Origin: Nemertoderma westbladi
Taxonomy: Eukaryota; Xenacoelomorpha; Nemertodermatida; Nemertodermatidae
Assembly (NCBI GenBank): GCA_032718475.1
Contig: JAUCBJ010003602.1
Coordinates: forward strand, 112,059 to 176,058
DNA: 64,000 nt
Direction: 5' to 3'
Shown here: in pieces, positions 24,740 to 37,300 of the stretch
Numbering within the stretch: position 1 is the first letter of the stretch
Layout of the letters: the number at the start of each line of letters is the position of its first letter
Position numbers and translations under genes: made by a program
The notes under the pieces: generated by a model
Database searches by the model: none
Told to the model about the DNA's origin: nothing
What the model saw: only the letters and a program-made list of their open reading frames with translations

Positions 24740-24971
24740 AAGGCCATGATACACCACAGAAGCGGCGAGCGGCAGCGGCGAGCGGCCGCTGCGAGCGGCC
24801 ACTTTTTAAAAATAGAACAGATTATTTTCTATGGGTGATGATACACCACAAATGGCTGCTGCCGCTCGCCGCTCCTATAGTGTATCATACTAAAAGTCGC
24901 CGCTCACATCGGCCGCTCGCCGCGGCCGCCCGCCGCTGCCGCACGCCGCTCCAGTGGTGTATCGTGGCCTT
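24740..24971. mobile_element. GC-rich MITE, 232 bp, inserted in the LINE
   Basis: The ends are AAGGCCATGATACACCAC and the inverted GTGGTGTATCGTGGCCTT, an 18-bp TIR with one mismatch. They are flanked by TA on both sides (24738-24739 and 24972-24973). The interior is made largely of GCGGC/GAGCGGC motifs and is far richer in GC than its surroundings. An inner pair, ATGATACACCAC (near 24837) and AGTGTATCAT (near 24880), repeats the terminal motif and suggests a compound or nested structure. No transposase is encoded. The TA duplication and size suggest a Tc1/mariner-type non-autonomous element, but this is inference. Confidence 0.8.
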
Positions 24972-25230
24972 TACATGTATTGCATGTAAATTGATGGAAA
25001 TGTGTGTTAAAAACGAACTTGTGAATTACTTACGTGTTAATAATTTGATTAGTAAGGCCCAGCATGGGTTTTTACAAGGTAAATCTACCAATACACAACT
25101 TTTGGAATGCATTACCGATTGGTACAATATTGTAGATAGGCGTCGTAATCTCTATATAATATATATCGACTTTGCCTTTGACTCTCTCGTGCATTCTAAT
25201 ATTGACAGAAACCAATAATATTTATTCCAG

Positions 25231-25314
25231 AAATGGCAGAAACGCTGGTTTGCTTTGTATGAAAGCGGTGAGCTAACATTCTCGCTGGATGACCAAGCTG
25301 ATACATTAATACAG
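25231..25314 (+). CDS. PH gene exon a (start of PH domain)
   Basis: The acceptor is TTTATTCCAG and the donor is CAG/GTACAG. The exon is 84 nt, 28 codons in phase 0, and encodes KWQKRWFALYESGELTFSL and nine further residues. The W-x-x-RWF and G-x-L spacing is that of PH strands 2-4. It joins exon b in frame. Confidence 0.82.
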
Positions 25315-28300
25315 GTACAGTGGCACGATGCAATGGAATAATATTCACTATTTAAGTGGTGGCAAAAAACGTCGTTTTATTTGTTGTAAGACTTCTCTCA
25401 CTTTTATCTGGGCCTATTTCAGCATAAATATCGTCCATCGAAACTTCTTCCATAGATACGGGCATTACTATACCTTGGGTACCCATTGTATGGCCAATTT
25501 TTTCATATAAAAAGGCTTTCATCATGAGGTTTTTTTTTCTAGAACAAATATTTGACCTTCTGTCAGTAGTATGGTATTTTTTTCCAAAAAATGTTCTAGA
25601 AAAAAATGTGTTACTTTACTTTTAAAACAAACATTTACTGCAAATTACGTCTCGTCATTGCTACATGCCTACATGTATTATTATCGATAATTAATATAAT
25701 ACTAGAAAGCCAGCAAGCTGGCTTTAAACGAACCTGCCCCTCAATCTAGTACCCTGAGTGAGCGAAAATGAAAACAAGAAAATTGCCATCAACTCAACGA
25801 TAAAAACACCAGCTGCTGGTACTCATGAGGGCCTAGTAAGCTTCTACTAGTTATTGAATGTATAGCCCAAACTGCACAGAAGTATATTACTTGCCAAATT
25901 TATTACTCCCTCACTCTATCCCAGACAGTAATCAAACATCAACTGTTAGTTTGTATAATGTATTACCCCTCCAGCTGAATAGCTCTTCCCAGTGAATCCT
26001 ATGGGAATATCATTGTAAGCACTGGGCCGTTGAAATGTTTTATAGGTTGATGATAATGAATGAGGAAGGACCCAACTAACACTACGTTTGTCTATGGACG
26101 GTCTCCTTATAGCCGCTTGATGGCTTTTCTAGTTGAATCATATTATTCTGCAACCAATAATTTACTCTTTTAGACGAATTAGTGCGTTTTTTTTGCCGGA
26201 CTAACAAATTTTGGCGACGTTATGTACGAGAGCGATATTTGACAAGATTCTGAGGCTCAAACATGTTGCTCAAATGACTGAATAGCCCAAATAAAAAAGT
26301 TGGTGCCTACTCGTCGAGTTGAAATTGGTGAAATTCAACTTTAAATTTTCAAAACCGCTATTTTTCAGTGAACCTGTGATCGAAACGCCACAAAAAATAT
26401 ACAGTCTTGTGCGCAACCAAAATTTATGGAGAGTTTGTTATTAAAATGTTTGCGTACGTGCTTGAGTTTTTGAGATATTGGATGGTTATACATACATATA
26501 TACACACACAACCACATCGTGTTTTTAAACGGCTCAACTCTTGACAAGAACAACCCTGGCCTATTAATAGGCAGGTTCGTTATAAATCTAATATTATAAT
26601 ATAATAATAATACTTATAACAGGGAAGTATCACCATGTACGACGTTACAGCTGTGCGATCAGCCAATGAAATCACTGGATTTCCACATTCACTTCTCGTA
26701 ACAACAGACAGGCAAACGTTGTACTTGAGATGCAGTAGCAGTGAAGAACATAACTGGTGGTTGGATTTATTAAAGGTATTATTTTTATTATAGATTTATA
26801 GTTATATACCTATACCTACACACCTACTACCATATACATATACCTACTATACCGACACAATTCTATATTGTTGTTTATTGGTTTTCACACTTTCCACGTT
26901 GAATTATGTTCGAAACCAAACAAAAATATTATAAATACATTTCTGTACTAAATGGGGACTGAATTAGAAAAAAAATTAAAAAATATATCGACGGAATTCG
27001 AGACTGTATACAATTGGATACATTGTAGAACACAATGCATATGATATGTGACTAAATGGGCAACGCGACGCAGTATGGTTGATTTTTGGTAATTATAAAG
27101 CCAAATAATTAAAAAACTGCGTCGAAAGAAACCTTTGATTACGTACTCACACACTGTCTGCCAGTTGTCGTAGTGCATAGTGGTTTTTCAATAATTTATA
27201 AGATTTCAATGATATCATTCTCAGAAGGTGGAAATAAGTACAATAATGGTGATAATATCTTCCACAAGGACAAGGCAATAAATGTCTCTCCGAGAATGTT
27301 TAAGATTGTTGACTTTCTAATACGGTAACTTAGGGAATTGTGTGATGGGAGTCTCTTGTTGCTAATTAATGAAGTGTAACAGCGATGCGTTGGGTTTATT
27401 AAGGGGGGGGTACACCATTTTGGTCAAAAATATGTCGAATTTTTTTTTATTATCTATTATAATGCACCATTGAATGGTGTTTCCAAATCTGAAAACCGCT
27501 ATTTAATAGCTCTTTTAGTTTTTAAGTTATAACAATTTCCATTTAGGGATTCCTATTGAAATTACTATTACTATATATAATGAAAGGTCGATTATCTCAA
27601 AATATTTTTTTTATGAAATTGTCAACTTCAAAACCCTACTACTTCTACAATTTTTGAGCTATTAGTCTGAAACTTTCTGTGGGTGTCTACATAACCACCC
27701 TGCATAAAAGTATCAGACAACTTTTCGAAATTATTTGTTAATAAAATTTAATACTATTTATAACAAACCTAAAAATTAGGCATAAATTTGCAGCGCCACC
27801 TAGCGGTGTATAATTATTTTTACAAAATTTCGCCTGATAGTTATGTTGCCCCATCTTTGATCTATCATATAAAAAAACTTTCAAGTGATTAGATTCAAAA
27901 CTGTAAAAGCCTTAGGGTTTTAAGCGCAACCAAGTTTTTTTTGTTGTTAACTAGTATTAACTAATATTAAATAGCGAAAAATAAAAATTTTCTAACCTGT
28001 CATGTAGAATAGCATCTTAGGCACCTATATTCCAAATTATAGCCAAAACCAAACAATTTTGAAACGCTGAGAGTGATAAATCGTAGAGTTGTCCGAAAAT
28101 GGTGTACCCCCCCCCCCCCCCCCCCCCCCCTTAAAGGGGTTGTCATTGGTTGATAAATGTTTTGTGATTGGAAAATGGAGTTATTAATATCAATTTGCAT
28201 ACAAACAGATGCGTTTTAGTTTAACTGCATTTCCATTATAGGAATACCCAGAAATGAATAGAACTCGAAAAAATACCGCCAATGTTCTGAACACTCCAAC

Positions 28301-31300
28301 GGGAACATTCATTCAACCAGCTGCCTTCATGGGCAAACCACAAGTTGATTACACCGAGTACACTGTTCATAGCAACCCAAACACCCCTCCATCAACTCCA
28401 TCAGCAGGTTGGTTCAACTCCTACAGCCTAGTACACTGTCCATAGCAACAGAAACACCCCTCCATCAACTCCTACAGCCTAGTACACTGTTCATAGCAAC
28501 CCAAACACCCCTCCATCAACTCCATCAGCAGGTGGGTTCAACTCCTACAGCCTAGTACACTGTCCATAGCAACACAAACACCGTAAGTATTCCGTCCCTT
28601 GCCTTTGAATAGGCTGCTTAAGACTGAATCTCCGTAAGAAGATTTTAGTAGGAAACAACAATTGACCAAATCAGCCAATATTTCACATACATGGTCTGGC
28701 TGGGGGTGCTGTAGATGCTCTATTGTTAGAGATGACATATCGGGTGCCTTTCCAGTAGATATTGATATGATAGCGCGCCTTTACTGAAAGAGGTGAGATG
28801 TGTGGCACGGGGTTTTTCTTGCAGTCTTCATCTCATTTATTTTGAATTCTTGGATCGAGCAGCTTTTCTGTATCTTGATTAAATTTGATGTTATAGTGGG
28901 ATCGCAGTGTGCTTTGCATTTCCGGTGATGTTGTTTCTTGCTTTTTCCGATGGTTTACCTTGCTCCAAAAATATTGTGGATTTGTTGTACCGTAAGAGAC
29001 CCATTGATTGATATTATCGGCAGTGATATTTTTAGAAAGAAAATTATTTAGGCGTCGAGCCGTCCGTTTTGACTCCCTGAATTCAGCTGCAACTGGATCT
29101 TCAAGATCTTTGCCTTTCTGGCACCAAATCTCGTAAAAGGTCTCTTGTTGTTTTACATCTCCGTTTGAGGATGTTAGATCGAATACAAATATTGGTTGTC
29201 TTCTTGTGATTTTTGATTCTTGGAATGTTTTGGTTAGCAGCGTTTAGTATGACTGATTGTATCAATTCTGCCCTCTCATTCAAAAGGGTTGTGGACAGTG
29301 TGCTTTGGTTCTGGGCCAGCTTACAATCAATTTCACTGAGGGATGTACTGACTGAAGACATGTATTTCTGTTTTTGGGTTGGTGTTGCTTTGTTCCATGC
29401 AAATTTATAACGTTATAATGTTATATAATATAATGTTTATAACGTTATACCATATGGTTTATACTGTACTTCCATTTAACTCTCACCGTTATTTTGTTGA
29501 ACATTTAGTGCCATTTTTACATCAATCAGATGTTAATGTTATATTCTCGGTTTATATCTTTTGCTGCTTCCACACGTAATTCACCGAAACAATGTATTCG
29601 TTTCCTTAGTGATCTTAATCTCCGTAACATTGGAAATTTTTGTAATATAGACCATTTATATAGTATCAGCAAATCAAATATTATATCACAGTCGTATGTG
29701 CCATTTGATAAAAATAATGCGTGGAAACTTAGTCTTTGTGCAGAAATCTTACAAATAAAACGTAATAACATTGGCCTTCAGGGAGGGATTACTTATAGAT
29801 TTTCTTAAAGATATACTTAATTATATTGTAACGTCGTAATTTACTCTAGGAGCTGTTCACAGAATTATTAATGCATCGCAGTCATGTTTAATTATATTTT
29901 TTTGTCTTCTTGTGCTATAGTTTAGATAACTTATTTAACCCTTTCCACCCTAGGCCTACCGTATACATTTGTTTTCAATGTGTTTATTTGTTGGTTTTAT
30001 CCTACGGTAGTGCTGTACTACTACTACAACATGTTGAGTAGTATGTACGATAATAATATAATATTAATTATATCTTATTATTTATTTAGTTAAGGTATTT
30101 ATATAATGGCGACTGCTAATAAAAAACATATTAGATTTAATAGAGTTAATATTAAGTTCGTATTTAATTTATTACAGGCCCAAATAAATAATAATTGTCA
30201 AATTATTGCAAAATAAGCAACAGTACAGTAGTACTTACTTCCTACTACAACATGCAACATAGTAGACTACTGTAAGTATTTCCAAGTAAAATATCCAATT
30301 TTTTGGAGGTAGTTTTAATCAACTACCTTAAGTCGTAGAAAAGTACCAACTTCTTGTTATAAATAGAGCCCGCAATAAATCTGGACTAATCCGGGTCTAA
30401 ACAGCGGGGTGGATAGGGTTCCCAGAGGACAGACATCGGGTGTCGCACAATCCGTTTGCTTAGTCAGATCTCCCACAAACTGGGTGATACATCCGTGGGT
30501 ACTGACGCATGATTCATTCTTGGTGTCGCAGACATACTGGTGGTCACCGGAGGCGCGTCGACAGGTCTGTTTGGGACACGTGGTGTCGATGTGGAACAGG
30601 GCTTTGAATTGATCAACGATGGTGAAGACGTCATCTTCTTCGCTGTTCGGTATCAAGGAAATTCTCAGTTGCTGCAAGAGATTGGGAAACTCAGACATCG
30701 TCATTTCCAGCAGTCTTGGTGTCTCATCCTCGTAGGGACATCGGAAACTGATTTCAGCCACAACCGACGTCTCACCTTCAGCGTCATCAGGGATATCGAG
30801 TTCGTAGTCGAACACACAACTGTTCTCAGTAGAGCAGGTATATTCCGTTCCTCCATTGAAGTTGATGCATGAAAAAGATTTCGTGAAATAATCAACAACA
30901 TCCACGTCAGATACGTCGACATCGAAAGGACAGGTGACTGTCTGCATGGGGCAGGTCACGAGACCCAAAGTAGGGCAGCACAGAGTGGCAAGAACAAGGC
31001 TTACCGAAAGTAACACAGATGGCAACATTTTGATCAAATGTTTAATAAGATAAATCGATTAAACAATTGTAATACAAGAATAACTTCGTTGGAATTGTTT
31101 TTATAGAGTGGAGCACCAGGAATAAATTGTGGAATTCAAAATATGAAGACATTCTTTACTTAGGTGTTTTTTATATTAAACCCCAGTAGACATTTGATAT
31201 TGCTAAACCTTCTGTATAATCCCGGAATCACAAGTTTCCCATACAACATCTCATCTGTTTTATTGCATGTTTGTGGTTTTAATTAGAGGTATTTTATTTA

Positions 31301-34300
31301 ATTAATTCTGTCTGGGTAACAAATATTAACTAATGTATGTAATTGGTTCGCCATGAAAATTAGACAGATTCTGATGGGGGTAGAAAATTATGTCCCACTG
31401 GAAATGTGAAGATAAATCCATGACTGGAATCCACCAAAGTTCCAGATTGATTGAAATTCGCTACAATAAATAAGCTAAACACAGCTGGTTGAAAACATTG
31501 CATAACCTCGTGATGAAACAGATACACGGTTCTCGAAATCTATCTCCTTACCTTATCGAACAAGAACACTTCACTATAACCCTGTATCCTTACCCTATCG
31601 AACAGGAACACGCGACTATAACTCTGTCTCCTTACCTTATCGAACAGGAACACGTCACTATAACTCTGTCTCCTTACCTTATCGAACAGGAACACGGGAC
31701 TAGAACTCCATCTCCTTACCTTATCGAACAGGAACACGTCACTATAACTCTGTCTCCTTACCTTATCGAACAGGAACACGGGACTAGAACTCTATCTCCC
31801 TACCCTATCGAACAGGAACACGGGACTAGAACTCTATCTCCTTACCTTATCGAACAGGAACACGGGACTAGAACTCAATCTCCTTACCTTATCGAACAGG
31901 AACACGTCACTATAACTCTGTCTCATTACCCTATCGAATATGAACACGTGACTAGAACTCTATCTCCTTACCTTATTGAACATGAACACGTGACTATACC
32001 TCTGTCTCCTAACCTTATCGAACAGGAACACTTCCCTATAACTCTGTCTCCTTACCCTATCGAACATGAACACGTGACTATAACTCGATATCCCTACCTA
32101 ATCGAACAGGAACACATGACTATAACTCTATCCCCTTACCTTATCGAACCGAAACACGTGACTATAGCTATATCTCCTTACTTTATCGAACAGGAACACA
32201 TGACTATAACTCGATATCCCTACCTAATCGAACAGGAACACATGACTATAGCTCTATCTGCTTACTTTATCGAACATGCACTTCATGTAACTTGTATCCC
32301 CTTTTATATTGTTATCAATAAATGAAATTTAACCCGAATAAATTTATAGGTTGTTTTTCCAAACCGCTAATATATTTTTAAGTAAGACAATCGTTAGAAT
32401 AGAATTCTAAAATAATTGTAACCATCTACTGTATCATGCGACAGTAGATTTAAGTTTCAAAGGGAAATGGAGAAGCTGAAATGAAATATAGAGCTTGAGC
32501 CACAACATGTTATTCAACCCATTGTCGCTCATAAAATTTACATCTACAGTAGAAATATTTTCGGTATGTAATCGCTCGCTAATCATAATCGTTTATTCAA
32601 CATACCATTTATAAATATAATTATAAATTTAGAATCAGGAATTAATACATTTATACAAGGGATAAATTATATTATTTTATGTTTAAAATCTAAAAGAATC
32701 TAAAAAAAATACTATTTATACAAGGGATAAATTATATTATTTTATGTTTAAAATCTAAAAGAATCTAAAAAAATACTTTTAAAACAAGGGATAAATTATA
32801 TTATTTTATGTTTAAAATCTAAAAGAATCTAAAAAAAATACCATTTATACAAGGGATAAATTATATTATTTTATGTTTAAAATCTAAAAGAATCTAAAAA
32901 AAATACTATTTATACAAGGGATAAATTATATTATTTTATGTTTAGAATCTAAAAGTTCAGCATTATCGTTCTTTAATGAAAGGAGTTCACCGATATACAG
33001 AAAAGGTGACTTTGTCAGCAGACCGCAGCCATTACCTGATGTTACACAACACGTTGCTCCTGGCAACCAAATACTACACCGACATGGAAGCACCTCATCG
33101 GTACCTGGATTCCGGGAAATAGAGTTAGTAATACTGTAATTCAGTAGTAGTAGATTTCAATTCGCAACCAAACACATATTTTCCAAACATATTTTACAAT
33201 TAACAACATTTTATCATTTACACTTGAGAAATTTGTTCGTGTTATATCGTATTTTATAGTATCATTTGGTCCGACTATTGTATCGTATCGTATCAGTAAG
33301 TATCGTACTCTGGCAAACTGTAAATTCTACCTACAGTATTTTCCCATTTAGTGCCTCTAAGGAAGAAGTGATCAACCACACATCGTCAGACCCACAACCT
33401 TTCCAGCCTCTCCACTACAGATCAGGTTCAGACCCGGTCTTGTGGGTTGTGAACCAGCCTACGAATCCATCCCCATCCCCACAAAGGTTCGTTACAACAC
33501 ACTGTATAAATTTCAACCACTCATAGAGCATTTGCCAATGAAAGGCCATGGCCGCATTACAAACACACTGCGTTATAAATAGGCCTAGGCAGTTAAGAGA
33601 CAGGATACAGTAGGCCCAAAGTTGCAAATTAGAATTACTGCGCATACGGTAGTTTTGAAATATAATATTTTTACAAAACTTAATTAAGTAACTTTTATTG
33701 CCTCTTCTTATGGTACGGCGCAATCTGGTCCTGATCATCAGTAACCGCAGGTCAACATACTGTACTTCCGGTGGACTGCATCATCACACTGCATCAAACA
33801 CCTACATCGCCCTGGGTCTATAGCAATAGTGTTAGCCGAAATTCTGTCCATCTTCAGGATTTTATCTCTGGAAATGGATTGTTTTCGGCTGGAACCCTGT
33901 TCAAGAAGCGAATTGGAAAGCTATGGACTCATAGTGGACCCAGTGGTCACAAGTCCCAGATAGACCATATTCTGTTTCGTAGGAAATACAGGAGCTCTAT
34001 ACAAGACTGTAATGCATTTACACTTCGACACTTCTCCAGTGATCACCGCCTTATTGTGGCCAAGACTTAGTCTGCGTGTTAGCCGAACAACGAAATCTGC
34101 CTTGCCCCGGCATGACTGGTCCTCTCTGTTGCAACAGCCAAGTGTGAGATCCAGCTTCACACTACAGCTGAGCAACAGGTATGAGGTTCTTACCTCTGAG
34201 GCGGCAGATCACTGCGAGGGCTATACTGCCTTCACAGAAGCAGTTAAGTTAGCAGCTGCAGAAACAGTTCCTGTATACCCGCGAAACAGGAAAAGGGCCC

Positions 34301-37300
34301 CTGGACTGACTTCAAAATTCAGAAGTGCCGAAATGACCTCTATAAGGCGCAGAAAGAGTCCCGACTCAAACAGACTACAGCGCCCAAGAATGCAGTTAAG
34401 GCAGCATCTAGGTCCCTGAACATGCAGTACTCTATTAATATACAAGAGCTAATAAACCAATAGGTTGATGCCATCAATGATGCTGATGACAGCAGGCAAT
34501 CATCCCAGGCATGGAAATCGATCAACTTGCTTGCTGGGCGGAAAAGTCAACCAACCACCAAGGTTAAGGCAGAATCACCAGCCGATCGCCTCAATGGTTG
34601 GAAGTCCCACTTTGAAAAGCTCCTCAATAATGACAGGGTATTGCCTGATAACTTTATAGAAGTAAACGTGTCTGAGTCTGTACTCCCAGATATTCCCATT
34701 GGCGATATCTCCTTTGCGAGGAAGGCTGCTGCAAAGAGCATTAAGACCAATCGTGCCAGTGGAGTAGATGGTGTTCCCCCTGAGGTCTTTAAAATACCTG
34801 AGTGTTTAAAGCTCATCTATCCCATCATAGTAGACATGTACCGAACAACAAGAGTCCCACAAGAAATAAAAACAAATAAGTTGGTGCCAGTTCCCAAGAA
34901 GGGCAACCTAACACTCTATGGTTCTTTTCGGGGAATCTCATTGATCTCGATTGCTGCAAAGCTATACAATAGAATTCTATTAAATCGCATCAGGGATCCC
35001 ATTGAGAGACTGCTCCGTGGAAATCAGAATGGGTTCCGTAAAGGTCGTGGGACCATGGAGCCCATTTTGGCACTTAGAAGGATAATTGAAGAGTTATCAA
35101 AAAAGAAAGACAGGCATCTGGCTGTTATCTTTGTTGACTTCTTCAAGGCCTTTGATTCAGTCTCTCGCTCACGTATGTTCAGCATACTTTCATTATATGG
35201 GATTCCTGATGAAATTATTGCAGCAATCAGATCAGTATACGATGGTTCGACAACATTTGTGTCTACTGTTGACGGTGACACAGAACCATTTGAAGTGTTA
35301 TGGGGCGTCCTCCAAGGAGACACACTTGCACCATTCTTGTTCATTATTGTGGTTGACTATGTTCTACGCATGTCCTTAGATCATCATAATGATGATGGGG
35401 TGATGATAACTCCACCTACTGGCTCCAGAAGTCGAGGAAATCCTGCCAAGTACCTAACTGATCTAGACTTTGCTGATGACTTAGGAGTACTCTCAGAATC
35501 ACTAGAGGGAGCCCAACGGCTCCTCAGCTCATTAGAACATGCTGCTTCTAGTGTTGGTCTTTTTATTAACTCCAGAAAGACCAAAATTCTGACAGTTAAC
35601 TTTGAAAGTCCTCAGCAAGTCTCTGATCGGATGAGCATAAGCTCAAAGGATGGTATGCTTGAGCATGTGGACGACTTCTGTTACCTGGGATCATGGATCC
35701 GGAAGTCAGGTGAGGACCTTCGAATACGTAAGGGAAAGGCATGGGCAGCCTTGAATAGGCTTTCCAGGATTTGGAAGTCACCGAGAATTAATCGGAAACT
35801 TAAGGTCCGATTATTTAGAGCAGCAGTAGTTCCAGTACTCCTCTATGGGAGTCCATGCTGGGCTCTAACTGCTGAGGACACCAAATCTTTGGATGGCACA
35901 TTCACAAGAATGCTACGCCGGGTTCATTGTGTCAAGTACAATGCACACATCTCCAACCAGACACTATATAACATTGGAGGTGTCTCATTGGTTCCCCCAA
36001 GCTTGACACTAGAACAAAATCGCCTCCGCTTTGCAGGACATTGCTTTCGCCGTGAGGACCAGCCAGTGCATAATCTTGTACTTTGGCAGCCTCATGGAGT
36101 GAATAAGCATGGTGGACAGCCCATGACTTTCTTGAGACGCATCTTAAAGGACACTGGCCTTGAAGATGCGGATGATCTAGCAAATGTCATGGGTGATAGG
36201 GAGTTGTGGCGGTGCAATTTTGTCGACAAGCCGGCACAGCATTCTTAAAAATGCAGCTGCAATGCAGCATGCCGATCCTAGTAGTAGTAGTAGTGATACT
36301 GCATTAGACAAAGAACAAAACAACGTATTTCGAATTTATGTGGAAACCACTTGCAGTTTTACACCGCTGGGTGAAAATTGTTGTGCCAGCACCAAATTTT
36401 TGAAAATAAGCAAATTGATCAGTAGATAGTATCATCTTGTTTCTTGCGTTATATGGGTTTATGAGGGTCCTGAATCCTATGAATCAATAAAAACAGCAGT
36501 GGACATCGCAAACTTGTACTTTTTGGTTATGGGTACGAAATTTGGTGCTAGCCCCAAAATTTGCCAAATTACGCCGAAAAATAGGAGTAGCAATGATCTG
36601 GCATATTAGAAATGTATTCCATTAGAATCAGCGCCCTAGAAAACCTGAAAATGTGAATTTTATAGCATCGTATAAGTGAATTAAATATTTTGTGTTCTAA
36701 CTGAAAAGTGCTGGTTACTTGTTTTTGTCACTTTTTTCCAACGCAGAGAGGACTAAAACAACCATTTATAGTATTCAGATCATTTATAAATTTGTTCCAA
36801 TGGATTTTGCGCCCAGAAAACCTGTATTGAAGAACAATTAGCCGAAAAATGTAACTTTCAAATTTTGTGAAAATTGTGCACTACTTGTAATTTTGGTGCT
36901 GCAATATAACCTCCCTAGTATATTTTTTCGGAAATTTTTTTTCGGTCGGATCCAGTCTAGTGAAACCTACGTACAAACAAAAACTCAGACGTTTTCGTTA
37001 AAATTTGTATATTTTAGCCCCCCTTGTATTTGTAAAATATTTTATAGCCCGGTTCTAATAGGGTTAATTAAAATTAATAGCTTAACGATTATAACAAATT
37101 ACTGCATTAATTTTTAGTTTTCAAAGAGCTAGCAGTGAAAGGCGCCCCCTACCGCCAACACCTGGAACACCCGAATTCGATCAAGAAAATCTTTACGAAA
37201 ATATTAAAGTAAGACGTAAACCATCTCCATCCCGAGCTATACACAACATACAAGGTTAGTGGTTGATAGAAAGAAGTTTTTGATGGGAAAAAAACAAAAT

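Larger units (their letters stand above)
21390..25215 (+). mobile_element. Decayed non-LTR retrotransposon (LINE) carrying two nested insertions
   Basis: Three pieces on the plus strand are colinear with one reverse transcriptase. 21400-21629 encodes STIDFIP and SSRTPDNLP across a frameshift, the region just before the RT core. 24641-24737 encodes ALPSIWLKANIIPLFKKGDP and YRPISL. 24974-25215 encodes IACKLME, the QHGFLQGKST box and YIDFAFDSL, which corresponds to RT motif A. A VNTR-bearing repeat (21630-24623) and a MITE (24740-24971) separate them. The element lacks everything after motif A and has frameshifts, so it is dead. Its remnant ends about 15-20 bp before the splice acceptor of the PH exon at 25231. 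The clade is probably CR1/Jockey-like, from the RT motifs only. Confidence 0.82.
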
